DNA of 64,000 nt from Citrus sinensis (GCF_022201045.2 NC_068557.1:7378001-7442000); one strand, 5' to 3'. Positions 1-15,049 are shown, counted from the first letter of the stretch. Notes: generated by a model from the letters alone, not told the origin. Numbers and translations are program-made.

Positions 1-40
1 GTGAACTAGAAGTGTATGGAGTTTTTAAAGGATCGGCCAT
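1..40 (-). CDS. gag N-terminus of an LTR retrotransposon (partial)
   Basis: On the minus strand an ATG at 40-38 opens a frame beginning M-A-D-P-L-K-T-P and stays open to the window edge. It lies about 40 bases downstream, in element orientation, of a primer-binding site and LTR, where a gag start is expected. Only 13 codons are visible, so the superfamily cannot be decided. The rest of the element is outside the window. That this is gag is inferred from position. Confidence 0.5.
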   Translation of the reverse strand, partial: MADPLKTPYTSSS

Positions 41-80
41 TGTGAAAGATAAAGAATTGAACTTGTGAAAGTTCTATAGA

Positions 81-93
81 GGCTCTGATACCA
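81..93 (-). other. Primer-binding site for initiator tRNA-Met
   Basis: The minus strand reads TGGTATCAGAGCC, the standard complement of the 3' end of plant initiator tRNA-Met used by many LTR retrotransposons to prime reverse transcription. It directly abuts the TG/CA-bounded LTR at 94-347, which fixes the element's orientation as minus. Confidence 0.8.
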
Positions 94-1604
<1,511 letters not shown>

Positions 1605-1683
1605 TTATCCATCTAGGCCGCATGGCTGGCTTTCTGTTTAGCATTGGCCATTAAATATTACAATCTTCTTTTGAGGATGAAAA
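1605..1683 (+). repeat. Direct repeat, left copy, flanking the MATE pseudogene
   Basis: About 80 bp starting ttatccatctaggccgcatgg is repeated in the same orientation at 4719-4800 with scattered mismatches. The two copies bracket the MATE pseudogene at similar distances upstream of two stretches that share a tctctttctcaac motif (about 2018 and 5151). They look like promoter-proximal sequence duplicated together with a gene. Confidence 0.75.
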
Positions 1684-2154
1684 TTTAGGTTTACTCCAAT
1701 ATTGCATCTTACAGTTATAATCCGAATCTTCACGTACTAGATTCAGCCCTTTTGCAAATATCATGACCAAGGTTCAAATGTTTATGCCATCTCTTCGATA
1801 CTTCTAGCTGCAACCTTTTGAGCAGCCCTCCTCATAGACCGCTGCCTGTGGCAAAGAATTCGGTCCCATTCATTACATTATAATAATTTTCTTTTTTCGC
1901 TTGACTATTTTAAATATTGTAAAATATGACCACACAAAGGGATTGTTCCGTAATATGGAAGTGATTTCTTGAGAATGTAATGCAATCCTAAACATACCCA
2001 CTAAACAACCAAAGCATCTGTCTCTTTCTCAACATTGTCTCTTAAAAAGCCCAACAGAAGACAAGAACATTGTGAAACAAAACCAGATCACTTCTAAGTT
2101 TCAGTCAATAATTTCACTGAGTGGTCGAAAAGGGTGCCCTAATTAATTAATATT

Positions 2155-4325
2155 ATGGGCACTGCAGATCATGAAACAAGGTTGCCACGGAGGCTGGACT
2201 ACTCGCATGCCAGCAACAGCCAACAGGATATTATCCGGCTTACCATCTGATGTGATTGAGGAGTATTTGGGACGTCAACGGATGGCATTTCGGTGGTGGC
2301 CTCGACTTTTTGGGTGGGAGTGGAGGCTGCTCTGCTCCTTTCAGGGGCTTGTATTTGCTGTTTCCATTTTCAATTACATGCTTACTTTTGTCACATTGAT
2401 GTTTACTTGCACTTGAGTGCTTTAGAGCTTGCTGGCGCTTCCAAAGCTAGTGTTGGGATTCAGGGTCTCTCCCATGGAATCATAGTATCCGTACTACATT
2501 TGCTTCTGTAACTTTATTACAAGTAACATCAATCATAAGTGCTTCTTCCACAAGCACTTTGCACTTTCAAACTCAAGTATATCATGTCTTAATTTGCTAG
2601 GTAACATTTTTATTTTTCATAATGTCATTAATATATTGGTTATTTTGACTATACAAACTTATTACTTGTTTAACAGTTGGGTATGGCTAGCGCTGTGCAA
2701 ACTGTCTGTGGCCACGCTTATGGAGCAAAGAAATATGCAGCAATGGGCGTCATCTGCCAAAGAGCAATGATAGTGCATTCGGGAGCAGCTGTAATTCTCA
2801 CTTTCGTATGTCGATACTCAGGTCCAGCTCCTCGAGCAATGGGTCAATCTGAAAGCATAGCAGAGAAAGGCCAAATTTTCTCCCGCGGTTCGATCCCTCA
2901 AATATATACATTTGCACTGAGTTGCCCAATGTAGCGGTTTCTTCAAGCACAGAAATTGTAAATCCTTTGGCGTATATGGTTGTGAGGGTGTTTCTGCTTT
3001 ACATTCTTTTGACTTGGATTGATGTTTATGTCTTCAAGCTTTCCCTTCTGGGTCTCTTGGTGGCTTCTTCTCATCATCAATGGTTATCTATCAAAGCACT
3101 TACAGGTATTTGGACTTACATCAAGCTTATTGTTGCATCTACTGTCATGCTTTGGTTTGTACAAATTCTCCCTCCTTTTACGTTATCTGTGTGTATGTAT
3201 ATGTATATATATATATATATATATGAGGGAATTACAAACTCTAGACCCTCTTATAGCATTCCAAGAGATTTTACCCGTCAAAATAATTGACCTGCATAAT
3301 ATCTGGCCTGGCATTTTATAATAGCAGTGTCATGGGAGTTGCTGTGACTTTATCATGATGATTGATCTTGCATATCTTATATAGTTCTGATATTAATTTA
3401 TATATTCATTGATTTAGTTTGGAGATTTGGTTCAATCAAGGACTGGCACCTATATCAGGACTCCTTCCTAATCCGACAATCTTACTGGACTCCGTCAGTG
3501 TCCGGTATTTTCATCCATCCCTTATTCTTCAACATTTGCATTTTACAGATAGCAAACTTTTGATACTGACATGGTGGTGGTTCATTAATTTCATTATGAA
3601 TTACCTCAACTGGGACATAAATGTTATGTTGGGCTTATCTGCAGCAGCCAGGTTAGTTATAATGCTGCAAATTTTGATATTCTAGTAGTTTGGTTTCTCT
3701 CTGAAAGTGTAATGTTAATATTCTTAAAACTGATTGCTGCATTCGAGTGAGTAATGAACTCGGAGCAGCTCACCCAAAAGCTGCAAAATTTTCAGTTTTA
3801 GTAGTCAACGCAAATAGCATCTTCGTCAGCGTGGTCTTCAGTGCAGTTGTTTTGATCTTCCGAGCTGATTAAGTAAAACCCTTCGCGAGTGATTCCGAGG
3901 TTGTCCAAGCTGTTTCCAATTTGATACCTTCGCTTGCCATCTCTGTTTTTCTCAATGGCATTCAACCTATACTTTCAGGTAATGTGATACGTGATGATGG
4001 AAAGTTATGCTTCATCTTGACGTAGGTTTAAGCTTTTCCATTCCTTTTGTATTTTTCAGGTGTGGCCATTGGGAGTGGATGGCAAGCTATAGTTGCCTAT
4101 GTTAACTTAGCCTGTTACCATATAATGGGCCTCCCTATGGGATGTCTGCTTGGTTTCAAAACAAGCTTGGATTCGTAGTTGGATTCAAATTATTATTACT
4201 GATTATGAAACTAGATGCTTGTTGATCTTATTTTTCAAGGAATTTGGTGGGGAATGAGTGCTATCTCTCTTGAACATAAAAACTCTAGTCATTCTCACTG
4301 CCAGAACAAATTGGAATGTTGAGGT
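2155..4325 (+). pseudogene. MATE/DETOXIFICATION transporter pseudogene, introns retained
   Basis: Translated pieces match a plant MATE antiporter in order: N-terminal helices (about 2290-2510), the conserved stretch GMASAVQTVCGHAYGAKKY (2680-2740), the IPQI...FLQAQ region (2890-2960), YILLTWIDVYVFKLSLLGL (3000-3060), a KLIVASTVMLW helix (3120-3155), the VSNELGAAHPKAAKFSV motif (3750-3805), and [21 protein letters not shown] (4055-4120). Stops and frameshifts break every section, for example two stops near 2247-2257. MATE proteins normally have about 500 residues and 12 membrane helices. Intron-like gaps are still present, so this is a decayed gene copy, not a processed one. The precise DTX subgroup is not assigned. 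Confidence 0.85.
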
Positions 4326-4718
4326 ATCATCTTGGTTTTTGAATTCTGTAACTTAATCATGGGGGCTTCGTTGCTCTGCAGCAATTTATCACAATTTGTA
4401 TTGCTTTAGGTTGAAAAAGCAATTTATCAATACCATACAGTTTATGGACTTGATAGTTGTGACAATACACTATGGTTTGAGGTTCTTTTTAGAGTTCTAA
4501 AGTATTTAATAAATACATGTGACCACAGTTTAAAAATAAATATATGATTTTATTTTACAGTTTGGTAAAAAATTTATATAATTGATTCTTCAAAATTATT
4601 AGTTATATATATTATTATGATAAACTTTTATTTTATAATTAGAATTTTTTTTACCGCGATAACTTTTAGGCCACAACACCAAATCGAGCTGACATATCAC
4701 ATTCTCGTACGTGCCGAT

Positions 4719-4800
4719 TTATCCATCTGGGCCGCATGGTGGGCATTCTGTTTAGCATTGTCTGTTAGATAGATTACAATCGTCTGTTGAGAATGAAAAG
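4719..4800 (+). repeat. Direct repeat, right copy
   Basis: Partner of the repeat at 1605-1683, with the core ggccgcatgg..ttctgtttagcatt. It lies just beyond the MATE pseudogene. No second MATE coding region follows it; only short promoter-like similarity near 5150 is visible. Confidence 0.75.
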
Positions 4801-4829
4801 TCTTGAATAAATAAATAAATTTATTACAA

Positions 4830-7800
4830 TCTTAAATAAAATGGCTAAATTCCAATTCACTTAATATTTTCTATCCCCCTACTGGGTCCTAAATTGATAT
4901 ACGAAGCTACTTCTGAAATGAGTCCCACTATTTAATCATTTGATTATTCAGGAATTCAAAATGGAGACAAAATAAATTAATAAATAAACTCACAAGTTGC
5001 TAAATTGCGAGATGTTGGCAAGCATCTGTAGTCAGTCATCAAAGGCAATAATGGTCGAGCCATGGCTCCGGCTATGGCCTTCCAATACGATCACAATGAT
5101 TTGAACCACATGCATGACATGTGCGAGCTTCATCCCACTGCAATGTAGAGTCTCTTTCTCAACGAAAATCCATGGCATCTTCTTTCAATTTTGTGCCTAT
5201 TTTTGGGCTTTTGCGAACATGCTAATGCAGGCCATGCTCCAATACTTATGATAATTCCAAGCTGCAGCTTCTTTATTTCGAATTATATATATATATACAA
5301 AAGTAACCCAAAAAAAAAAAACACTCTGGAAGTTCAAGTTCATATTGGTTGTCTTGTTACTGTTTTGTATGATTGCATCTAGCACAACAAAGAAAAAGTT
5401 ATTTTGTTTTTTCTCTTTTTTTTCCTTCATCTTCAGTGGCATGTGCTACCAAAATAATCCACAAATATGAAATTCCGTCGTAGAATGAATAGGTGCTTAA
5501 TATGGAAACAATTGAAGAGTGAAAATATGTAGCTAAAAAAAAGAATGTAGCTTCAAATTCATATTTACCTTTAAACGTGCCAACTAAAACGACCCATTTA
5601 TCAATGGGGGTGATGCTTATGATTTATTTAAAAATAATAATTAAGCATTTTTTATTCTCAATTTCATAATTAACCCTTGTATATGATCTTCAGCTCTCAC
5701 CTACTCGGCAAATATAATTTCTAACATGGACTACATATTGAGAAAATATAACATATAGAAATATTGATGTGTGGGCGTTCTTATGCAGACAAGCTATTAA
5801 AGCATATAGTTTTATAGTTAATTTAACATTTAGGTAGTATTTTTTTTTTATCTAAAATCTAAATAAGTCTAAATGTATATACTAGAATAAAATGTTTGTT
5901 TTTTTATATAATTTAACATAATATTTATGCATAAAAAAGTTGTTATCTAATTATAAAATAATAATATTTATGCATAAAAAAGTTGTTATCTAATTATAAA
6001 ATAATATTTATACTAAGTAAAATTTCAAATCAAGAAAAATTCTAATATGACATCTAATAGCTAAGTATGAAATAAATATATTAAATAAGGGTATTTGTGA
6101 GAAAAGAAATTGTTTTTCCATTAAGACATTTTATCATTTGGATAAAAGTTTAGAAAGTTTATTTTTTTCATTCAAATAAAATGTCTTACAATAAGACTTG
6201 AGATACAAAAATAAACAAGCCGAAATATCAAAACAAACAACCCATTACTCTATCAAACCACACATGAAACTGATTCTATTAAATTATATGATTTAATAGT
6301 ATGTCCAAACCATTAAAAAAAAATGAGGGAGTGTACATGAAAGAAGAACTTAATATAATATAAGTTAAAAATATTTGATGAACTGGGTATAATACAGGGC
6401 TATTTATCTAAAATTACTCAGTACAAGGATTCCATAATCAAACTTTTTCACCTTAAGCAATCCTGAGTATTCCTTATTCGTAAAAATATCAAATATGGAG
6501 AATCATAAAAGATCACTTTTATCTTAATAAAAATTGTCACATAGGACCCGCACAATCTTTCAAGATCGTAAATGGGAAACATTATGTCCCATATAGCACA
6601 ACTAACGAATCTTCTAACCGCATTATAATAACAATAATAATAATAATCTAAGCTCAATTTTCTTAAGAAATGCTTTGTGGATCCACTAAGTATGAAATGT
6701 TATGTATTTGTATGCCATGATAGTGCTGGCTTTCATCATCCAATAAATATTAAACCGAAAAATAAAAATACATTGATAAAATTTTATTTAACAATAACAT
6801 AATGATTAATAATAAGAATAAAACATTAATCTATTCCGAAAATTGGAAAAATAAGAAAAACAAACTTGTCTAGTTTCACATCTAGCGTAGATCCAATGCT
6901 AAAAATAAAAGTTAATTAATTTTCCCATCGAAGGTTCACAATTGTCAAAGTTACTCATTTTGTCTTCTTGGGCGCCTTTTGCAGAAGTTTATTAGATCAA
7001 TACATATTATATTCACATAAAGGAAAAGACACCGTCATTTTCTGCTAATTACTTTCCATTTTTGGAAAATGAATTGATAATATATAATTTGAGTTCTTTT
7101 AATTGTCAATACGCTGGAGTAAGGTGCAGCTGGCTTGCTGCAAGTTGATGACACAGTCACTTTAATTATGGTTGCACCGAGCGCCTACAATTAATTAAGA
7201 TGCTTAAATTAGTCTTTCGAGAAAACCAAATGCTTAAATTAATTCTTAGGGCTTTAATGATCCCAAAGCCATGCACTTAAAGGGTGGTAATTTTTTTTTT
7301 TTTTTGGTGGTGGTGGGGGCAATTATAATTTATGTGCCATTTTGTATACATGTATTAAAACGCGTTATTTAGATCTAATTTGATTCGTTTAATCGAGATC
7401 TAAATGAATCGTCCCCACTTGTTTATACATTCAATTTGCTGCAATTAGATTAAGTTTAAAAAGTGAAGATGATACTATTTGAGATATAGCCTTGTTAGAT
7501 TAAAAAAATAGATACAAATTTAAGGTCTGCTTCAATTGTATAAAATCTTTCTCATGTGTGCGATACGAATTCAACCTAAGATCTCCTTATACAATTTAAG
7601 GAGGATCCCGTGAATCAACTAGCATGCATAATTTAAGTTTGATATCGTTAAAAATAATCTTTAATACTCAAGTTAGATACTTTCTAATCAAACTTAAACT
7701 TTTAGATGTATAATTAATTAAGTTGCCACTGTCGAGGAAACCCTAAGTTGTCACCGCAAGCCACCGCGCCGGTGCAATAGTTTGTTAAAAGAATTATTAT

Positions 7801-10800
7801 CTTAAAAAAGGAAAATATTCTTGATGACCAAGTAAGCTTGTGAAAGGAAAAGGAAGATTAAAGAATTATTATCTTAAAAAGACTATTCCATGAGTTGCTG
7901 AACTTTTTGACTTTTCAACCGAGAAAGCAATCGCAATCATTCTGCTGGGTGAAAAAATTCGTAAGGAGTATTCCTCATACGTGATTTCATTTAAAGATTA
8001 TCAAAATATTCAACAATTAATAAAAAGACGAACGAGAAAGGGCGATAAAATGTGATTTTCGCACATCCCCATAAATGAAGTACGAGAAGAGAGTGGATCC
8101 TTGGTTTTTTCTTTTTGTAATGTTAATGAGTTATGTTCACAATTTGATATGTCGATCCAATCTAAAAAGACAAATAATACAAACAACTGTATAAATAAAT
8201 AGATACTTAAAAAAATATTATAAGTACAAAACTACAAGATGCTATGTCTCTTACAGCGTTATTCTATTAGATGATAATTCTTAATTAAACAAAAAAACAT
8301 AAACTTAAATATTTCGCATGTTAATGGGAAAGAATTTGAGTTATCTTAGCATTGAAAAATGTTGACTAAAATATTTGAGCAACTTCATAATAGAATTACT
8401 TACGAGATTTCGGATAAATTTTTTTATTTCAAATATTATTTAATTAATGCAATATTTAAAAAAAATTAGAATGTTGGATTTTGATTTAAAAGGGGGGAAA
8501 TTGGGATTATCGTTTAAATCAAAATAATTTGAACAACAAAATATTTTTCATAATTTCTTGCACTATATAAATATTTTAAAACTAGTGTATTTTAAGGGTA
8601 ATTGCCTATGAGTGGTAGTCAGTGGCCACGATGCATATTTTAGCGCTAATTAAAAAAATCATTTGGATAGATAGAGAAAACAAAGTGATGACATGTGAAT
8701 TAATTAAGGTTAAGGGGATTTATTAAACACTCAGGGGTCACGGTTGTTAAAAACTTAACTAAAAATTAATTATAGCCGAGCCGAGCCGGAAAAATGAGAG
8801 CGGGAGCCCGAGTGTGGCTAATGGACATAGTGACGACTAATGATGGTAAAATCATCCAAATTCCAAAAGCCAGAGGCGGTAGGGGAGGCCGAGGCATGGC
8901 TGCTCCTCCGAAGTCAACATCATATCCGGCTCGGCTTCAAAAAAAGCCAAAAAAACGAAATATTCATGAAAAATGATGAAAATATTCCGTCAAAAAAATG
9001 GCAAACGGCGTCAAATGTGATGATGTCATGTGCTCAACTGGAGGCCGCTGGTGCTTAGGCCCAGCTGGCACGGCACCTTGCACATGGCCAGCTGCCTCCC
9101 TGTCTCCACATCACTTCTGTCTTTCTTTCCCATTTTATCCCCCCTCTTCATTTTCCAATTGACATCTTCACCCTCTCTGCCCTTTTTATTTTTTCTTTTA
9201 AAGATCCACTTCATGTAAATTTTTCAATTTCGTTATATGGCTGAATTTTCTTTCCTAAGTAATGTTATTAACGAAAATATAACGTCAATTAGTCGATATC
9301 AAAATTATTTGCAGAATTGATAAACAATGTATAATGAAAGTGCATATATATATATATATATATATATACAAAGCAGAGGCATGTGGTTTCAATGAATAAA
9401 TTGATTGAAAATAATTGTGTCTGCATGTGTTTCTCGGGAGCCAACTTGGAGTTGTAGGGTATTATGCAATCTAATAAGATGGGTATGTCTCATTATGTAA
9501 AGCAAATGTTTTAGAAAGCTACAATTGAGGAATTTGTTAAATATATCACGGGTTCCTTAGGTGGCTTCACTTCAAGTCAATTATAAAAGCTATTGGTGAT
9601 ATTATTTATAATTGTTTTTCTTCCACAATTTTACAAGAAATGCTAAATAATTACTAGTAAACAATTGTGGGGACATTAGGAAAAAGTCTTAAGTGATAAT
9701 ATATATCACCATCGTCGCGCTGACGTTTACTTGCATTTCTTCACACATAAAATTATTGATAAATTCAAAATTATCACAATGAGTAGTAAATAACACGACA
9801 CCACCACACCGTTACATTACCATCCAAGTGTATTTTGTCATGTATACACAATACATTTATGATAATTTTGAATTTGATGAAAGGTGTGTATTTACACAAG
9901 AAGGAACGCTAATGAACTTTAATTTAATGATGCGGTAACATTGGTACCACCAAAGACTTTATTATTGGATTTGCATATTGCTGTCCTAATTGAGGACAAA
10001 AATTTGCTCTTTAATTCTAGGAATGGATGTAGAGGAGTGGGATCATAATTGCACTGTATATATCTACTTGAGGACCACTTTATACAAGCTAGTTCTTTTT
10101 TTTTTTTTATTGAAGGACAAAAATTGAGAAGTTTCCAAAACGTAATCCTTCTATTAAAGGAAAACGAGTATTTATGAGTAAAAATAAATATAAAAAATTT
10201 AAATTATTCTATTAAAGTTACTCTCTCATAATTGTGAGGGTAGTGATTCGATTTAATTCATTTCTTAAATTTAAGTAATATTAATTGTAATATCATATAA
10301 TATGAGTTGTAATATAAGTAATAGTCTTGTGTAATTAAAATATATATGTATAAAAAGAATCCAAACAAAGAAGAGTGAAGTGTAAACCAAACCCCAATAG
10401 TGTTAAAAATAATAATAGTAATGATAGTTCATGAGTAGTTTGGTAAATTTGGTAGAGGACTATTAAATTAAGCCGAGCGAACGAGGGGAAACGGCGTTAG
10501 GCTTACTAGGCCTCCGGCAGTACGGAACATATGGAATGGATGGAAAAAAAAAAGACGTTAATTGTGGTAAGTACACGTAAGCCACATAATTAAGCTATTA
10601 ATTTTATAAATGATAGCTTCTGACATAAGCCCCGAAAGCCAGCTCAAATTTTGAGATAAAATTTAATTTACTGGCTTTTTATTCTAGATTTTGATGACAT
10701 AATTAACCATCTTTTCATTAATATCCATTTTCATTATTAATTTCCCATTAAAACTCATTATCAACAACATTTATCACAATATATCTCTACAAGTTAGAAT

Positions 10801-11450
10801 GTAAATTTATTGTAAATTTCTGTTATCATAACATCATTAGTTATTGTAAATTTTTGTTGTTCCAATATGACTATTAATTTTTTACAAAATTTAAGACGCA
10901 TGGCACCTTGTTGTGTGAGAGTAAGAATTCTTCTTTAAAATAAATGAATGCGGTGTCTCATGCAAATGTAATTTGCTGGCTAACATAAAAAAAAATAATA
11001 ATAATAATAATAAATTGCTGAGATTGTACCAAAAATACATAAACTTTGAGAACAAATATCATTCAATCTCTCTAATAATTCACTCTAATTTCAGAATCCG
11101 TTTTATCTTGTGTTTAACATTTCATGCAAGAACAATTTTCAAGTGAGATTTTTTTTTCAGTTTGGATTTAGCTTTTCACTGTTGTAGGGATAAAAATTGA
11201 TTTCAATAAATTTTAATTTATAATATAATAATAAAACAATAAAAACAATAATTTTAAAGTATGCAAAAGAGATTAAGGTGTGATGAATTTTAGTTGATCA
11301 TCTTCTGATCTGAAATCAGGTAAATTTTTAAAGTTTTATGCATGTATTTATAATGGGGTAAGCCTTTATTATAATCTAATAATCACCGATCAAAGTTAGT
11401 ACTTATTATTTGCACGTTGCACCATTGTTACTTGTCTATTGTAAGTGACT
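4830..11450. other. Long AT-rich intergenic region
   Basis: No supportable gene was found on either strand. Short open frames at 5191-5382, 6448-6657, 8794-9058 and 9026-9218 lack recognisable domains and have low-complexity composition. The region holds microsatellites such as the AT run near 9344-9368, poly-A/T tracts, and the tandem duplication listed separately. Decayed transposons too eroded to classify probably make up part of it (inference). Confidence 0.6.
5919..6006 (+). repeat. Two-copy 44-bp tandem duplication
   Basis: The unit beginning taatatttatgcataaaaaag and ending in attataaaata occurs twice head to tail with virtually no differences. It is AT-rich and intergenic, with no coding content. 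The near identity points to a recent slippage or duplication event. Confidence 0.8.
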
Positions 11451-11877
11451 GAATTTTAGAAGTTAAAAAGAAATAACAATCTGGTCAAAATTTTATCCAT
11501 AAATGAATAAAATATATAAAGAAGAGAAACAAATGTGGGATAGCCGTGGAGAAGATCAGAGGGAGACCATTTGAGACTTGGGAGAGAACTACAAGAAGAA
11601 GAAGAAGAAGAGTGAGAGAAGAGAAGAGTTTGTAAAATTGTTTGTCTCGTGAAGATCAAAAATTTTTTTTTTTTTTAATTTCCCAAAGGAAAGAAAATTA
11701 AAAGCAGTTTCTTTCTTTCCTTAAAAGCACTTTGGTATCATCAGCATCACTTCATCAGTATCATATATTTCATACCACTATTCACTCACATTCATTAATT
11801 CATCCTTTGCTTCTTTTTTTTTTTTTTTGGGTTCTCTCTAAATAATCACGAGATCCCCATCACATCTCCTTCTCTTC

Positions 11878-11940
11878 ATGTTCCATTCGCAAACTCTTTG
11901 TTCTTACGAATTTTCTTCTTCTTCTTCTTCTTCTTCTTGA
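11878..11940 (+). promoter_or_regulatory. Upstream ORF in the TTL 5' leader (TTC microsatellite, poly-Ser)
   Basis: An ATG at 11878 opens a 20-codon frame, M-F-H-S-Q-T-L-C-S-Y-E-F followed by eight serines, and stops at TGA 11938-11940, 41 bases before the main ATG. The serines come from a TTC trinucleotide repeat, so changes in repeat number would lengthen the peptide without shifting frame. A TATA-like tatataaag at about 11512 suggests the transcript includes this ORF. A regulatory effect is inference. Confidence 0.5.
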
Positions 11941-11981
11941 TATAACAAAAAGAACAAGTTTTTTCAAGTGGATTTACGACA

Positions 11982-14900
11982 ATGTCACATTCGAAGAAAC
12001 TACACACAGGCTTTGGCTCTCTCACATTGAACGACAGTGACAAAAACAAGCCGGATTTCAAAGAACTCGATCTGGGTTCGCCTGTTTCACCTCTAGTGAC
12101 GCGTGGCGGCTCAGCCAGCAGTAGCGCAAATGGTGCAGCAGCCGCGGCCACATCAAGCAGCAGCAGCAGTTCAAGCTCCTCTGGTTCTGCTTCAGGAGGC
12201 AAAACAACCGCAGCCCAATTGCCTAACAGTGACAAAAACAGCAGCCACTCCGGCGAGCTCTCGGGATTTTCTGGATCCGGCCCTACGCCGCCACGCAGTT
12301 TGAAGCCGGGTCATCGGAGATCAGTCTCTGCTGGCCCTCCGTTGATCTACTCTGGCTCAAGTTTCAGCACTACCAGCAACGGTAGCAGCAGCTGTAACGG
12401 TAATGCAACACATTCAGTTTCTTCGCATCCAAACACGAGTAACGTGCTTCCAAGTGGCAACATTTGCCCCTCCGGGAAGATCCTCAAAACTGGGATGACG
12501 TGTCGCGTTTCAAACAGGACGGACACTTTGGGTACGGGCACCGGGAACTACGGACACGGCAGTATTGTGCGTAGCTGTAGAAGTAATATCAATAACAATA
12601 ACAATAATGTAAAAACGAGTAACGTGGCAGTGGATGCAGAGGAAGTGAAGAGAGCTGGCAATGAGATGTATAGAAAAGGGAATTTCGTTGAGGCTCTGAA
12701 GTTGTATGATAAGGCTATACCCATGTCGCCGGAAAACGCTGCGTATCGGAGTAACCGGGCGGCGACTCTGACGGCTTTGGGGAGGCTGACTGAGGCTGTG
12801 TCTGACTGCGAGGAGGCTGTGAGGTTGGACCCTGGTTATAACAGGGCTCATCAGAGATTGGCTTCTCTTTATTTTAGGTAATTAAGTTAAGTGAATACTT
12901 ATTAGTCTGTCTTTATGTTGTGTTTCCTGTTCGTTTTGCTATAACTTGGATCTGTTTCATTGGGTGCTATTAGTCCCTTGTGTGGTTGGTTTTTGATTTG
13001 CTGAGGTTTTGGGTTTTGTTTAATATTCTCTTCAATTGTTGAATTTTTTTTTTTTTAATCTTTTTGGTGATGTAGGATGTTAGATCTCTTGTTTCTTTCT
13101 CACTGGTCTGCTTTTATTAGCTTAGAGTGGTTGACCATTCTATGTTGTTTCTGTCTTTGATTGAAGTTTTATTTGAGAGTTGATAATATTTTAGTATTCA
13201 ATTTAAATTGTACTGATCATAACACACCTATGCAATTTAGGTTCGTGGGTTTTTCAAGAACATCTTGATTTTCGCTAGTTATTAATGAATTTTCCATGAT
13301 AGCTTATCCACAACTTCAACTGGATTTCACTTCAGATTAGGGCAGGTTGAAAATGCTCGGCATCACCTCTGTTTTCCTGGGCATCACCCAGATCCAAATG
13401 AATTGCTGAAGTTGCAATCATTTGAGAAGCATCTAAACCGATGTGCCGAGAGCAGGAAGATTGGGGATTGGAAGACTGTACTTAGGGAGACTGATGCAGC
13501 CATAGCAATTGGAGTAGACTCCTCTCCTCAGGTGCAAACATTTCTCCTGAATTTCTTCTATTAGCTTTCCTTGACATAAAAGTAAACTTCAGACTGCCTG
13601 AACTTTTCTGGATGGTATTTTACAGCTTGTTGCTTGTAAAGCAGAAGCTCATTTGAAACTCCACCAAAATGAGGATGCAGATTCTTGCCTATCAAACATG
13701 CCTAAATTTGAACACTACTCTCCTCCCTCACAAGTTAAGTTTTTCGGTATGGTTGCTGAAGCTTATGTTCAATATATCCGAGCTCAGGTTGAGATGGCAC
13801 TAGGAAGGTGAGCTCTGGACTATGAAGTTCAAATTCAAAAATTTATATTTATTTGGGGTGAGTGAGAATGGATAGTAGATGTGTTGCAGATTTGAGAATG
13901 CAGTTTCATCAGCAGAGAAAGCTGGGCTTCTTGATTACAGTAATGTAGAGATTGCATCAGTGTTAACCAATGTGAAAATGGTGGTAAGGGCTCGTACTCG
14001 TGGTAATAATCTTTTCAGTTCTAGAAGATATTCCGAAGCCTGCTCAGCTTATGGTGAAGGCCTCAAATATGATAGTTACAACTCCATTCTCTATTGCAAT
14101 AGAGCAATTTGTTGGTCTAAGATGGGATTATGGGAAAATTCCATAGAGGACTGCAATGTAGCCCTCAGAATACAACCAAATTACACCAAGGCTCTTCTTC
14201 GCAGGGCTGTCTCAAATGAAAAGGTGAATAGTCGGCATAATGCTTTTGTGCACCTATATGTATTTCTGAGTTGATGGAACACATACTTTCTTTTTAATTT
14301 TGTAGTTGACTGTTGGATATTTTGTTGTGGGGTATTGTAGCTTGGGCGATGGTCAGAAGCTGTGAGAGATTACGAGGCCTTGAGGAGGGAACTTCCAGGA
14401 GACAACGAAGTTGCTGAATCTTTGCACAATGCACAAGTTGCATTAAAGAAATCTCGCGGAGAGTTTGTACATAATATGAAAATGAGTGGTGAGGTAGAGG
14501 AGATTTCAAACCTAGAGAAGTTCAAAGCTGCAATATCATCACCTGGTGGGGTTTCTCTTGACTATTGTTCTGTCTCATCTCTCTTTTGCTCTTCAACGTA
14601 CATATCTTAACTTTGTCATGACTGATATCAGGTGTTTCATTAGTTCATTTTAAAGAGGCATCCAGTGAAAAGTGTGAAGAAATATCACCATTCGTAAACC
14701 TGCTCTGTGTTCGATACCCATATGTGCATTTCTTTAAGGTAGGCAATTTAATGGTCCTCAACCAACCTAAAGTTGATTATGAGATCAATCCACTTCATTC
14801 TATGGAATAGTCTTCATCCATAACATGCAAAGATGGATGTAATCTTTTAACAAATTGACATATAAAAATTTGTGGTCATTCAACCAACTGCAGGTGGATG

Positions 14901-15046
14901 TGGAGGAGAGCTTGGCAATAGCAAAATCTGAGGGTGTAAGAACTGTGCCGACTTTTAAGATATACAAGAATGGAGAAAAGTTGAAGGAGATGATCAACCC
15001 AAGCCACCAATTCTTGGAGGACTCGGTGAGAGGTTATAGTCTATAG
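11982..15046 (+). CDS. TTL: TTL: TPR repeat thioredoxin-like protein
   Basis: Exons are 11982-12877, 13336-13531, 13626-13807, 13890-14223, 14341-14545, 14632-14738 and 14894-15046; all join in frame to give 690 residues, the usual TTL length. The N-terminal 210 or so residues are disordered, with poly-Ser, poly-Ala and a poly-Asn run. TPR motifs begin near residue 222 ([20 protein letters not shown]) and resume after a spacer ([21 protein letters not shown]). The C-terminal 100 residues form a thioredoxin-like domain ending [16 protein letters not shown]. The WCxxC site is lost: [14 protein letters not shown] keeps only one cysteine, as is typical of TTLs. In Arabidopsis, TTLs are scaffolds for brassinosteroid and cellulose-synthase/osmotic-stress responses. 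Assignment to TTL1, TTL3 or TTL4 is not made. Confidence 0.95.
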
Positions 15047-15049
15047 AGT

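Noticed and set aside
8794-9218. Overlapping short frames on both strands with GC-richer sequence
   Set aside because: No recognisable domain, no splice-supported extension and no promoter; composition alone is not enough to call a gene.
11876-12235. 119-codon minus frame opposite TTL exon 1
   Set aside because: It is the antisense of the Ser/Ala-rich TTL N-terminus; poly-Leu and poly-Ala arise from the same trinucleotide repeats.
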